Source of the DNA: Microvirga sp. SRT01
GTDB lineage: Bacteria; Pseudomonadota; Alphaproteobacteria; Sphingomonadales; Sphingomonadaceae
Assembly (NCBI GenBank): GCA_018139225.1
Contig: JAGSNX010000001.1
Span: 124,001-188,000 of the forward strand
DNA length: 64,000 bases
Reading direction: 5' to 3'
Of this stretch, positions 1 through 8,928 are shown piece by piece. Positions within the stretch are counted from its first letter, which is position 1. Each line of letters begins with the position of its first letter. The notes under the pieces are model-generated. The model was not told where the DNA came from. It saw only the letters and a list, made by a program, of their open reading frames with translations, and searched no databases. The position numbers were made by a program, and so were the translations under genes.

Positions 1-1772
1 GCGATGGCCGGGTCCGTGCCGCCAATCGCGCGCTGACGCTCCGCGCGACAGGTGGCGAGGCGACGATCCGCCACCGCGACTTCGCGCACTTCCTGATCAC
101 CGACAGCCGCGGACTGCTGCGGTTCGAGCGCGAGGGGCTGGAGGGCACGCCGCTGCGCCTGTTGCAGGTGCCGTTCCTGGAGGGCGACGATTCCCCGATC
201 CTGATCGTCCTGCTCGACGACCGCGAGGATGCGCCCGCGATCGGCGCGTCGGCGTCGGCGCATGTCCGCAGCCTGGTTTCGCTGATGCCGTTCGGCATGG
301 CGCTGGTCGATCGCGACGGGCGCTTCCTGCAGATGAACGATTCGTTCGTCCGCGCCGCCTCCGTCGATCCGCATGCGCCGCCGCTCTATCCCGGTGATCT
401 CGTGGTGCGGGAGGACAAGGCGGCGGTGGCTGACGCGATCCGCCGGTTCGCGGGCGGGGCGACGCACTCGGCCGACATGGCGGTGCGGCTGAAGGATCAT
501 CCCGACGAGCCGGTCGCGTTGACGATCGCCGGCGCACGGGGGCTGGGCGATGCCGCGGTGCTGCTGAGCCTGAAGGACAATAGCGAGGAGAGCCGCCTGA
601 AGCGCGAGGTGGCGCAGGCGACTAAGATGCAGGCGGTCGGCCAGCTCGCCGGCGGCGTCGCACATGATTTCAACAACATCCTGACGGCGATCCTCGGCCA
701 TTGCGACCTGATGCTGATGCGCCACTCGCCCGGCGACAGCGATTATGACGACATCCAGCAGATCCGCACCAACTCCAACCGCGCCGCCGGCCTGACCCGC
801 CAGTTGCTCGCGTTCAGCCGCCAGCAGACGCTGCGCCCACAGGTGTTGCAGCTGCCGGACGTCGTGTCCGAGGTGTCGAACCTGCTCAAGCGGCTGATGG
901 GCGAGACGGTGAAGCTCGACGTCACGCATGGCCGCAACCTGGGGCCCGTCCGCGCCGATCCGGGGCAGTTGGAGCAGGTCGTCGTCAACCTCGCGGTCAA
1001 TGCGCGCGACGCGATCATGACCGCGCACCCGCGCGGCGGCGGCACGCTGACGATCCAGACCCGCTCCGTGACCGCGGCCGAGGTTCGCGCGATGGGGTCC
1101 GACATCCTGCCCGCCGCTGACTATACGACGCTATCGGTCACCGATACCGGCACCGGCATCCCCGCCGACATCCTGCCGAAGATCTTCGAGCCGTTCTTCA
1201 CGACGAAGGAACTCGGCAAGGGCACGGGGCTGGGCCTCTCGACGGTGTATGGCATCGTCAAGCAGTCGGGCGGCTGGATCTTCGCGGACTCGCGGCCGGG
1301 GCAGGGTGCCACCTTCACCATGTACCTCCCCGTCCACACCGCACCGGAGGCACCCGTTCTCCCGACCAAGCCAGCGATCCGCGAGATGCCGAAGAGCGAG
1401 GCGTGGGCGCAGGGCACCGTGCTGCTGGTCGAGGACGAGGACATGGTCCGCGCGGTCGCCGAGCGCGCGCTCGCGCGGCAGGGCTATACCGTGGTCACCG
1501 CCGATAATGGTGAGGCGGCGCTGGAGGTGCTGGATCGGATTGATCGTCCCGATCTGCTGATTTCCGACGTGGTGATGCCGACGATGGACGGCCCGACGAT
1601 GGTCCGCCACGCCCGCGAACGCTATCCCGACCTGCCTGTGCTGTTCATGTCCGGCTATGCGGAGGAGCAGCTGCGCAAATCGATCGATCTCGATAACGTC
1701 GCATTCCTACCTAAGCCCTTCTCCGTGCAGCAATTATGGGAAGCCGCTCGGGATGCGCTCGGCAATCGGTGA
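1..1772 (+). CDS. cckA: Hybrid histidine kinase CckA, 5'-truncated by window edge
   Basis: The reading frame is open from base 3, so the N-terminal part (normally membrane segments and first PAS) lies outside the window; 589 residues are visible. In order: a PAS-like region (about bases 250-560), a HisKA domain with the phospho-acceptor His of GGVAHDFNN at 663-665, a HATPase domain with N box (VVNLAVNARDA) and G boxes (DTGTGIP, GKGTGLGLS), and a C-terminal receiver domain with phospho-Asp in LLISDVVMP at 1566-1568. This domain order and the H-box wording match CckA, which in alphaproteobacteria feeds phosphate through ChpT to CtrA and CpdR to control the cell cycle. Family assignment is by motif recognition; that it controls CtrA here is inferred from the family. 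Confidence 0.92.
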   Translation, partial: DGRVRAANRALTLRATGGEATIRHRDFAHFLITDSRGLLRFEREGLEGTPLRLLQVPFLEGDDSPILIVLLDDREDAPAIGASASAHVRSLVSLMPFGMALVDRDGRFLQMNDSFVRAASVDPHAPPLYPGDLVVREDKAAVADAIRRFAGGATHSADMAVRLKDHPDEPVALTIAGARGLGDAAVLLSLKDNSEESRLKREVAQATKMQAVGQLAGGVAHDFNNILTAILGHCDLMLMRHSPGDSDYDDIQQIRTNSNRAAGLTRQLLAFSRQQTLRPQVLQLPDVVSEVSNLLKRLMGETVKLDVTHGRNLGPVRADPGQLEQVVVNLAVNARDAIMTAHPRGGGTLTIQTRSVTAAEVRAMGSDILPAADYTTLSVTDTGTGIPADILPKIFEPFFTTKELGKGTGLGLSTVYGIVKQSGGWIFADSRPGQGATFTMYLPVHTAPEAPVLPTKPAIREMPKSEAWAQGTVLLVEDEDMVRAVAERALARQGYTVVTADNGEAALEVLDRIDRPDLLISDVVMPTMDGPTMVRHARERYPDLPVLFMSGYAEEQLRKSIDLDNVAFLPKPFSVQQLWEAARDALGNR

Positions 1773-1838
1773 CGTGCGTTACCGGGGCGGCGCGCAACCG
1801 TTGCGTCACCGTCCCAATCAAGGCTAAGGCATCAGGCG

Positions 1839-2189
1839 ATGACTGCCCCGAAGCACATCCTCATCGTTGAGGACGAACCCCTGATCGCCATGATGCTCGA
1901 GGATTTCCTCGAGGTGCTCGACCAGAGCGTCGCCGGCAGCGTCGACAGCGTGGCGACCGCACTGGGCCGGATTGACGGTGGCGGCATCGACGCCGCGATC
2001 CTCGACGTCAACCTGCGCGGCGGTGAGAAGATCACTCCCGTCGCCGAAGCGCTCGACGCGGCCGGAATCCCCTTCGTGTTCGCGACCGGCGGCAGCGACG
2101 ACAGCGTCGACCAGCGCTTCCGCGACCGCCCGGTCCTGCAAAAGCCGTTCACGATGGACGGCGTCGCGAAAGCCCTCGCCGCATTGTAA
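1839..2189 (+). CDS. Single-domain response regulator
   Basis: A stand-alone receiver domain of 116 residues with no output domain. Acidic pocket (VEDEP), phospho-Asp D56 in AILDVNL and conserved Lys K102 in LQKPF are all present. The stretch after beta-4 reads FATGG, close to the start of the FATGUY motif described for alphaproteobacterial single-domain regulators that act in stress phosphorelays; only part of that motif is seen. It follows cckA by 66 bases on the same strand, so co-transcription is possible. It may be a phosphate sink or an adaptor acting on kinases; the partner cannot be told from sequence. Confidence 0.85.
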   Translation: MTAPKHILIVEDEPLIAMMLEDFLEVLDQSVAGSVDSVATALGRIDGGGIDAAILDVNLRGGEKITPVAEALDAAGIPFVFATGGSDDSVDQRFRDRPVLQKPFTMDGVAKALAAL

Positions 2190-2247
2190 TCCGTTGCGAT
2201 CGCCCGCGTTGGCGGCGATCCTCGCTCATCACAAATACCGCGCACGT

Positions 2248-2278
2248 AAAAAAGGCCCCCACCACAAGGGTGGAGGCC
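2248..2278 (-). terminator. Rho-independent terminator for the TonB-receptor transcript
   Basis: Read on the minus strand there is a 10-bp stem (one mismatch) at 2278-2254 directly followed by six T residues (2253-2248). It lies about 100 bases past the stop codon of the TonB-dependent receptor gene and is oriented to end that transcript. It also separates it from the convergent response-regulator gene. Confidence 0.75.
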
Positions 2279-2286
2279 GCAAGTTG

Positions 2287-2366
2287 AGCCGTCGCTCGGG
2301 GGAACGACGGCTGTCCTTGAAAAAGTAGGTTGGGGTGAGCGGCCCGGCGTCTAGACGCTGGGCCGC
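2287..2366. other. Two further palindromes in the convergent gap
   Basis: Between the receptor stop codon and the terminator are two more hairpins: a perfect 8-bp stem (2287-2294 with 2305-2312) and a 28-base near-perfect palindrome at 2339-2366 with one G-T pair. Neither is followed by a clear T run. They could stabilise the 3' end of the receptor mRNA or act as weak terminators. No gene is seen in 2190-2376. Confidence 0.5.
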
Positions 2367-2376
2367 GCGACGATCC

Positions 2377-5300
2377 TCAGAGCCGGAGCGAAATGCCCGC
2401 CACGATCTGGCGACCCAGCAGGTCGTATCCCTGGATTGTATTCGTCCGCAGCAGACCGATCCGCTCGCGGCTGTTCGGCACCAACGGCGGATCACGATCA
2501 AGGATGTTATTGGCCGTCAGGCGGAACGTCATGCGCTTTGCGATGTCAAAGCTCAGCGACAGATCGAACCAGTTGAACGCACCGATACCCGGATAATCCG
2601 TCCACTTGGTATCCGCCGGTTGCGCGGGAACACCACGATCGGCCGGTGCGAACGTCCCCAATGGCATGCCCGCGCGGTGACGCCAGTTCAGTGACACGTT
2701 GGTGACGCGATCCGCTGACGTCCAGGTCGTCCGGAACTGATGCGCCCATCGCGGCATGCTTTCGCCGCACCCGTAACCGAAATATCCTACGCAGTTCCGG
2801 GGAATGGCGACGGGGGATGCCTGTCCTCCGACCAAGGTCATCAACGTGCCGTTGAAGTTCAGATTGACCCTACCGTATGCGCCAAGGCCAAGATCATACT
2901 GCCCCTGAAAGTCGATGCCGTGTGAATTCGTCCGATAGGCGTTCCGCACCCCGCGCGCGACATAGCCGCTCGTCGGATTGCGTCCGAAGGCACTGAACAG
3001 AGTAAACGTTCCAGGGTTACGCACCACGCCCTGGCAGAAATACTCCAGCCCACTCGTCAGACACTCGTTCAGATAATCCTGAGGCTGAACGAAGGCGAGT
3101 TCGTCGCGGACATCGATCTTCCACCTGTCGATCGACATTGTAAGACCCGGCAGGAAGCGCGGGCGGAGGACGACGCCGAAAGTAGTGGTGTACCCGGTTT
3201 CCGGGGTAACGGGGAACCCGTTCTGCCGTACGGTGCACGCATCGTCAGGGCAGATCAGCGTTGCGCTGCCATAAAGGTTGTCTGGAAGACCGGTGTTACG
3301 ACACTGCGCCGCCGTGAAGATCGGCGCGAGACGAGCGCCGTTGGGATCGGCTGGATTACGTCGCGTCGAACAAGGCTCAGCATAAAAACCTTGTTCGCTG
3401 AACACATCCAGAGCGTTGGTAGCCGTGCTCGCGTCGGGCGCACGCTGCGACTTGTTGTATGAACCGCGGAATGTGACGTCGGGTATCGGCCCCCAGAGGC
3501 CCTCGAGCTTCCAGGTGTCGAAGTGGCCCCGGAGACGATTATACTTCGACAAACGATAGCCGCCGTTGACCTGGAGAATGTCGGCCCACGGCCGGTCTTC
3601 AATCAAGGGCGCCTGTACTTCGATGTTCGTCTCGAGGATGTTCTGGGTGAAGCTCACGTCCTCGCCACCTTGCGCCGCACGGAATGCGGCGTTCGCGCTG
3701 CGGCTATCCCGTTCGTCACGGTACTCCGCTCCCAGTGCGATCGCGACGCCCTGCTTGGCGAGTGGCGAGGTGATCCCATACTTGCCAAGATCTCCGCTGA
3801 TCGTGCCGAGGAACTGCATAAGGCGCGGAGTACGGATTTCGGCGATTGCGTTGGAGTTGAACAGGTACGCGCCGAGAGCGGGATCGCTGTTGTAAGGGGT
3901 GAAGGCGTTGAACGGAACGCAGTCGCCGCCCACGCGGCATGTCGGGCGCCCGTTCACCGTGATCACGTCGAGCGCGTTGTTGATCCGGTCGTAGTCGACG
4001 AACGGCGTGCCGTAGTTCTCGATCTGTGACCGTGAGATCATACCCGCCAAGTCGTAGGTCCAAGTACCGTCTCCGGTGCGTCCTCGGAATCCACTGGTGA
4101 TGCGATAGCTCTGGTTGAGGAAGCGCGTCTGCCTCGGAGGCAGTCCATCGAACCGATAGCGGACGTCGATCGGCGCAAACGCCCCCGCGACGCCAGCCGA
4201 CCTGCCGCAGAGAACGGTCGCCTGCGCGGCGGAGAGGAACGGGTTATCGCAATTCACCTGAAACGGCGGCTCGCCATAGTTCAGGTGGCTTTCGTTGCGG
4301 TTGAGCACAGAGTTTGAAGAGGTATCGCTGTAGGCGAGCGCGCTCGCATAGAACTCGATCTGATCGCTGATCTGGGCAGTCAGGAATCCACCCGTATTCC
4401 ACCGCTCGAACCGACGCTGATAGGAATTATCGTCGAAGGGATTGGCAGAGGTTCCGGGTGCCGAATTGATCGGAATGAAGGTGCTGGAACCGGTGGGATC
4501 GTTGACCAGAAGCTGCCCTGCGCGCGCCCCGGCCCTTGGGATGATCGTTCCGACACCAGTATAGCTGGCACGCAGACAGGCCGGGGCGGCGTCACGGCTA
4601 GATTTGGTGATTTCGCAGGCGGAGTGCGACCGGTTGCCGAACGGCAGCACGTCCGACTTCGCGTAGTTCAAATAGGTGCTGATGTTCACGCGGTTGTCGA
4701 ACAGGTTGACACCTGCCGCGATCGTCACATTCGCACGCGCCCCGTCGTTGGTCCAACCCGGCTTGAAGTTCAACCCGGCGGCCCGCGCGGTGCGGGCGAC
4801 GACACCGTCTCGGTTGTCATGGTTGAAGAAGCTGTAATTGCCGTCGATGCGGACGCCCTCGAAGTTCTTCTTGAGGATGAAGTTGACGACGCCCGACACG
4901 GCGTCCGAGCCGTAACCCGACGACGCACCGCCGGACAGAACGTCGACCCGCTCGGTGAGCATCGTCGGCACGATGCCGACGTCGATCGTGTTGGGCAGCC
5001 CGAAGCGCAGCCCGTCGATCAACATCAACGTGCGCTCATAGCCAAGACTGCGGAGCTTGATCCGCTGCCTTCCCTGCGAGTCGTCCAGATTCTGCTCGGA
5101 ATTCACCTGCACCTGCGGCAGGCGATTCAGCACCTCTTCGATCGTCGTCGCCCCCTGCGCGGCGATCTCGGCTGCCGTCGTCGTGACGATCGGGGCGGCC
5201 GACTTGTTGTTGGGCCGCGTGATGCGCGTGCCGGTGACGATGATCTCGTCGGGACGGGCGGTGCGGGCGTCGTCGTCCTGATCGGCGATCAGCTTCGCGT

Positions 5301-5415
5301 CCGCGACCGGATCGCCCGGTACCGACGGCGCCGTCTCTGCCGTCTGTGCCCAGGCCGGCGTCGCCGCCACCGCGACGAGACAACTCGTCGCCATCAACCT
5401 CATGATCGTCTTCAC
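2377..5415 (-). CDS. TonB-dependent outer-membrane receptor
   Basis: A 1012-residue receptor. A signal peptide (about residues 1-23, cleavage near AWA) precedes a TonB-box-like DEIIVTGTRI (56-65), a plug domain (about 70-190, with typical LMLIDGLR and VDVLSGGASSGYGSDAV wording) and a long beta-barrel rich in NxxD/aromatic strands to the end. It takes up a ligand across the outer membrane using TonB energy. The GTG start at 5415 is chosen because a G-rich ribosome site lies 8 bases upstream; an ATG four codons later is the alternative. It lies 78 bases below a secreted glycosylasparaginase on the same strand, so the ligand may be an asparagine-linked sugar or peptide released or trimmed by that enzyme; this is inference. 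Base composition looks somewhat less GC-rich than the neighbours. Confidence 0.93.
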   Translation of the reverse strand: MKTIMRLMATSCLVAVAATPAWAQTAETAPSVPGDPVADAKLIADQDDDARTARPDEIIVTGTRITRPNNKSAAPIVTTTAAEIAAQGATTIEEVLNRLPQVQVNSEQNLDDSQGRQRIKLRSLGYERTLMLIDGLRFGLPNTIDVGIVPTMLTERVDVLSGGASSGYGSDAVSGVVNFILKKNFEGVRIDGNYSFFNHDNRDGVVARTARAAGLNFKPGWTNDGARANVTIAAGVNLFDNRVNISTYLNYAKSDVLPFGNRSHSACEITKSSRDAAPACLRASYTGVGTIIPRAGARAGQLLVNDPTGSSTFIPINSAPGTSANPFDDNSYQRRFERWNTGGFLTAQISDQIEFYASALAYSDTSSNSVLNRNESHLNYGEPPFQVNCDNPFLSAAQATVLCGRSAGVAGAFAPIDVRYRFDGLPPRQTRFLNQSYRITSGFRGRTGDGTWTYDLAGMISRSQIENYGTPFVDYDRINNALDVITVNGRPTCRVGGDCVPFNAFTPYNSDPALGAYLFNSNAIAEIRTPRLMQFLGTISGDLGKYGITSPLAKQGVAIALGAEYRDERDSRSANAAFRAAQGGEDVSFTQNILETNIEVQAPLIEDRPWADILQVNGGYRLSKYNRLRGHFDTWKLEGLWGPIPDVTFRGSYNKSQRAPDASTATNALDVFSEQGFYAEPCSTRRNPADPNGARLAPIFTAAQCRNTGLPDNLYGSATLICPDDACTVRQNGFPVTPETGYTTTFGVVLRPRFLPGLTMSIDRWKIDVRDELAFVQPQDYLNECLTSGLEYFCQGVVRNPGTFTLFSAFGRNPTSGYVARGVRNAYRTNSHGIDFQGQYDLGLGAYGRVNLNFNGTLMTLVGGQASPVAIPRNCVGYFGYGCGESMPRWAHQFRTTWTSADRVTNVSLNWRHRAGMPLGTFAPADRGVPAQPADTKWTDYPGIGAFNWFDLSLSFDIAKRMTFRLTANNILDRDPPLVPNSRERIGLLRTNTIQGYDLLGRQIVAGISLRL

Positions 5416-5493
5416 GTCGTTTCCCCCCTTCGGATCGACGCCCGCATCGCGGTGCGCCGATCCAGCGACCGCCCCCTGCGGCCGCTTGATCCG

Positions 5494-6597
5494 TCAACTT
5501 CGCCTGAGACTGTCGGCCGGCACGATCGTCGTCGCGCCGTCGCCGTCCGTCATTGCGTAAGTAAATCCCGGTTGCAGCGCGAACGCGCCGACGCCGCCAT
5601 GGCGATCGATCGCCAGGAAGCCGACCTGCGCGTCCCGCACGGCGTCGCCGCGCAGTCGCACGATATGCTCCACCGCTTCCCGACAGGCCGCCTTGGCGCC
5701 CATCCCGCCGCGCATGGACGCGACGACGCGCGCCGTGCCTGCGATCCGTGTGACCTCTTCCCCGACACCCGTCGCGGTGGCCGCGCCGACGCCGGCCTCC
5801 ACGAACAGGCCGGACCCGACCTGCGGACTGTCGCCCACCCGGCCCCGCATCTTGAAAGCCATGCCCGATGTCGTGCACGCTCCGGCGAACCGGCCGTCCG
5901 GGCCGCGTCCGATGATGCCGATCGTGTCGTGATCCAGCGCCGATCCGCGCGTCCCGCCGATGCGGTTCTCGATATTCGCTTCCGGTTTGTAGCGCGCGGT
6001 CTTCAGCCACTCGCGCCACGCCTTCTTCGACTCCGGTGTCAGCAGGTTACGGGTGGGGAAGCCCTGCGCCAGCGCGAATTGCTTCGCGCCCGGTCCGACC
6101 AGGAAGGTGTGCGGCGTCTTGTCCATCACCGCACGGGCGACGGACACCGCGTGCATCACGTCCTCCAGTGCGGCGACCGCGCCGACATGGCCGCGGTCGT
6201 CCATGATGACGGCGTCGAGCGTGACATGGCCGTCGCGATCGGGATAACCACTATAGCCCACCGAATGATTCGAGGGGTCCGCCTCCGGCACGCGAGCGCC
6301 CGCTTCGATCGCGTCGAGCAGCGTGCCGCCGGCCTTCAGACGTGCGATCGCCGCCGCATTGGCGGCGGCCCCAAAATCCCATGTCGACACGATGACGGTG
6401 CCGCCCGACGGTGTATCCGCCGCTCCCGCCCGGGTGCCCCCCAGCACCGCGAGCGGGAGCGTTCCGAAGGCCGCACCCAGCAGAACGCCACGGCGGGCAA
6501 GGCCGCTCACGCCGGCATCTCCCTCGTTGCGGCGCTCGGCCAGATCATTACCCCTGTTCCCCCTGCCAAGGTCGTTGACCCGATCATTGATATACAT
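5494..6597 (-). CDS. Exported N4-(beta-N-acetylglucosaminyl)-L-asparaginase (glycosylasparaginase)
   Basis: An Ntn-hydrolase of the aspartylglucosaminidase/isoaspartyl peptidase family, 367 residues from the ATG at 6597. The autocleavage site and catalytic Thr are seen in HDTIGIIG (T225 from this start), followed by ACTTSGM and RVGDSPQVGSG, which form the substrate pocket. The N-terminus has ARRGVLLGAA and a hydrophobic stretch, consistent with a Tat (or Sec) signal. Start chosen from the AAAGGA ribosome site 9 bases upstream; a GTG start at 6633 would add 12 residues. The family splits the bond between GlcNAc and Asn, or isoaspartyl peptides; HDT-I-G-I favours the glycosylasparaginase branch. 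Probably in one unit with the TonB receptor downstream. Confidence 0.88.
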   Translation of the reverse strand: MYINDRVNDLGRGNRGNDLAERRNEGDAGVSGLARRGVLLGAAFGTLPLAVLGGTRAGAADTPSGGTVIVSTWDFGAAANAAAIARLKAGGTLLDAIEAGARVPEADPSNHSVGYSGYPDRDGHVTLDAVIMDDRGHVGAVAALEDVMHAVSVARAVMDKTPHTFLVGPGAKQFALAQGFPTRNLLTPESKKAWREWLKTARYKPEANIENRIGGTRGSALDHDTIGIIGRGPDGRFAGACTTSGMAFKMRGRVGDSPQVGSGLFVEAGVGAATATGVGEEVTRIAGTARVVASMRGGMGAKAACREAVEHIVRLRGDAVRDAQVGFLAIDRHGGVGAFALQPGFTYAMTDGDGATTIVPADSLRRS

Positions 6598-6731
6598 TGG
6601 TTCTATCCTTTCAAGAGAAGAAGCCTGTTTCACATAACAAAAGTGACGGAGAGTTCATGGAGGCGGGTCGATGGCACGCACCATGAAAGAAGCTTGCGCC
6701 ACGGACCCTCGGCGCGACATAGGCTGTCGCC

Positions 6732-8450
6732 ATGACTCAGTTCGATAAGGCCCGGCTCCCCAGCCGTCATGTCTCCGTCGGTCCGGAACGCGCTCCGCAC
6801 CGCTCCTATTACTACGCGATGGGAATCACCGAGGAGGAGATTGCGCGTCCGTTCGTCGCACTGGCCTCGGCCGGCAACAACTCCGCACCGTGCAACACCA
6901 CGCTCGATGGGCAGGCGGATGCGGCGCAGGCGGGCGTGATCCAGGGCGGCGGCCTGCCGCGGCGCTTCAACACCATCACCGTTACCGACGGCATCGCGAT
7001 GGGTCATCAGGGCATGAAGGCGTCGCTGGTCAGCCGCGAGGTGATCGCGGACTCGGTCGAACTATCGGTGCGCGGCCACTGTTACGACGCGCTGGTGGGC
7101 TTTGCTGGGTGCGACAAGTCGCTGCCGGGCATGATGATGGCGATGCTCCGCCTGAACATTCCGTCGATCTTCGTCTATGGCGGATCGATCCTGCCCGGCC
7201 GGTACAAGGAGCGCGACGTGACCGTCGTCGACGTGTTCGAGGTCGTCGGAAAATACGCCGCCGGCGCCTGCCCGATCGAGGAGGTCCACGCGCTGGAGAA
7301 GGTCGCCTGCCCCGGACACGGCGCGTGCGGGGGGCAGTTCACCGCGAACACGATGGCCTGCGTCGGCGAGGCGATCGGCCTGTCCCTGCCCAACAGCAAC
7401 ATGGTGCCGGCGCCCTATTCCACGCGAGAGCAGATCGCGGTGGCGGCGGGTGCGCAGGTGATGGAACTGGTTGCCCGCAACCTCCGCCCGCGCGACATCT
7501 GCACGCGCGAAGCCTTCATCAACGCCGCGCGCGTGGTGGCCGCCACCGGCGGCTCGACCAACGCCGCGCTGCATCTGCCGGCGATGGCGAGCGAGGCGGG
7601 CATCGATTTCGACCTGTTCGACGTGGCCGAGGCGTTCAAGTCCACGCCCTATATCGCCGACCTGAAGCCCGGCGGGCAGTATGTCGCAAAGGATATGTAT
7701 GAGGCCGGCGGCGTCTACATGCTGATGAAGACGATGCTGGCCGGCGGACTGCTGAACGGCGACTGCATCACCGTGACCGGCAGGACGCTGGGCGAGAATA
7801 TCGATCAGGTGACGTGGAATCCCGACCAGAAGGTCATCTACGACGTCAAGACGCCGCTCAGCCCGACCGGCGGGGTCGTCGGCCTGCGCGGCAGCCTCGC
7901 CCCCGATGGCGCGATCGTGAAGGTCGCCGGCATGCATCGCCTCCAGTTCGAGGGCCCTGCGCGCTGTTTCGACTGCGAGGAGGATGCCTTCGCCGCCGTC
8001 GAGGCCCGCTCGATCGTCGAGGGCGCAGTCGTCATCATCCGCTACGAAGGTCCGAAGGGTGGACCCGGCATGCGCGAGATGCTGTCGACCACCGCGGCGC
8101 TCTACGGACTGGGCATGGGCGAGAAGGTGGCGCTCATCACCGATGGCCGTTTCTCGGGCGCGACGCGTGGCTTCTGCATTGGCCATGTCGGCCCCGAAGC
8201 GGCGGAGGGTGGCCCGATCGCCCTGGTCGAGGACGGCGACACGATCCGTATCGACGCGGAGGACGGGACGATCGACCTGCTGGTCGAGGATGCCATACTC
8301 GCGGAACGCCGCGCCCGCTGGCAGCCGCGCACCAACGACTATCAATCGGGCGTGCTGTGGCGCTACGCCCGCAACGTCGGCCCGGCGTACAAGGGCGCGC
8401 TGACTCATCCGGGCGCGCAGGCGGAGACGCATGTCTATGCCGACATCTGA
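6732..8450 (+). CDS. ilvD: Dihydroxy-acid dehydratase
   Basis: Third step of branched-chain amino acid synthesis: dehydrates 2,3-dihydroxy-isovalerate and -methylvalerate to the 2-oxo acids. The 572 residues match the family length. Three Cys that bind the iron-sulfur cluster are seen: C54 in SAPCN, C127 in AGCDKS and C199 in HGACGG; the C-terminal substrate loop [10 protein letters not shown] is intact. The 6-phosphogluconate dehydratase (Edd) is a relative, but length and wording favour IlvD. Divergent from the glycosylasparaginase across 134 bases. Its last 20 bases overlap the reading frame of the lipoprotein gene. Confidence 0.95.
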   Translation: MTQFDKARLPSRHVSVGPERAPHRSYYYAMGITEEEIARPFVALASAGNNSAPCNTTLDGQADAAQAGVIQGGGLPRRFNTITVTDGIAMGHQGMKASLVSREVIADSVELSVRGHCYDALVGFAGCDKSLPGMMMAMLRLNIPSIFVYGGSILPGRYKERDVTVVDVFEVVGKYAAGACPIEEVHALEKVACPGHGACGGQFTANTMACVGEAIGLSLPNSNMVPAPYSTREQIAVAAGAQVMELVARNLRPRDICTREAFINAARVVAATGGSTNAALHLPAMASEAGIDFDLFDVAEAFKSTPYIADLKPGGQYVAKDMYEAGGVYMLMKTMLAGGLLNGDCITVTGRTLGENIDQVTWNPDQKVIYDVKTPLSPTGGVVGLRGSLAPDGAIVKVAGMHRLQFEGPARCFDCEEDAFAAVEARSIVEGAVVIIRYEGPKGGPGMREMLSTTAALYGLGMGEKVALITDGRFSGATRGFCIGHVGPEAAEGGPIALVEDGDTIRIDAEDGTIDLLVEDAILAERRARWQPRTNDYQSGVLWRYARNVGPAYKGALTHPGAQAETHVYADI

Positions 8451-8928
8451 GATGTTTGGCCCCGAACGCGGGCATCCAGTGAGGCAGGCAGGGCTGCGGG
8501 CGGACGACCAATCGCAGTACTCCCGTCTGCGCGGAAGCATTGGGCCGGGGGTCGCCGCCCTTATGCTCGTTGCGTGCAGCCAAGGCAGCACCACCGACAC
8601 GGAGGTACTGGCCAATGCGGAGGCGCAGCAGGGTGTCGCCGCGGCGGAGGATGGCCGCATCCTTTGCGCGCGCGGCAACGCTCCGCTCGCGCGCAGTTGC
8701 ACCGTCGAACAGACGCAGGGCGAAGCGGGGAGGGACGGCACCGTCCTGACGCTGCGCCACCCGGACGGCGCGTTCCGGCGCTTCACCGTCACCACCGACG
8801 GCCGCGGCGTCATTCCTGCCGACGGCGCGGAGGATGCGAAGGTATCGATCGTCGAGCCCGGCGTGATCGAGGTGGACGTCGCCGGTGATCGCTACCGCTT
8901 GCCGGCCACGGTGAAGGCGAACCCGTGA
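8431..8928 (+). CDS. Small putative lipoprotein of unknown function
   Basis: I do not recognise the family. The longest frame gives 165 residues and contains a lipobox (LMLVAC, Cys at codon 8575-8577), so the mature protein would be a lipid-anchored domain of about 117 residues. Two further Cys (CARGN, SCTVE) could form a disulfide. The start is uncertain: ATG at 8431 overlaps ilvD and gives an overlong signal; ATG at 8452 or GTG at 8479 give shorter ones. Its stop overlaps the GTG start of the next gene (GTGA), which points to translational coupling within the ilvD-nnr unit. Confidence 0.75.
   Translation: MSMPTSEMFGPERGHPVRQAGLRADDQSQYSRLRGSIGPGVAALMLVACSQGSTTDTEVLANAEAQQGVAAAEDGRILCARGNAPLARSCTVEQTQGEAGRDGTVLTLRHPDGAFRRFTVTTDGRGVIPADGAEDAKVSIVEPGVIEVDVAGDRYRLPATVKANP

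Noticed and set aside
5494..6597. Lasso-peptide isopeptidase beside a TonB receptor
   Set aside because: Those isopeptidases are serine prolyl-oligopeptidase-like; this protein is an Ntn-hydrolase with HDTIG, and no precursor or maturation genes are present.
4624..6735. 703-codon open frame on the plus strand
   Set aside because: Lies opposite the TonB receptor and glycosylasparaginase genes; Arg/His/Pro-rich and without domains, a typical antisense shadow in GC-rich DNA.
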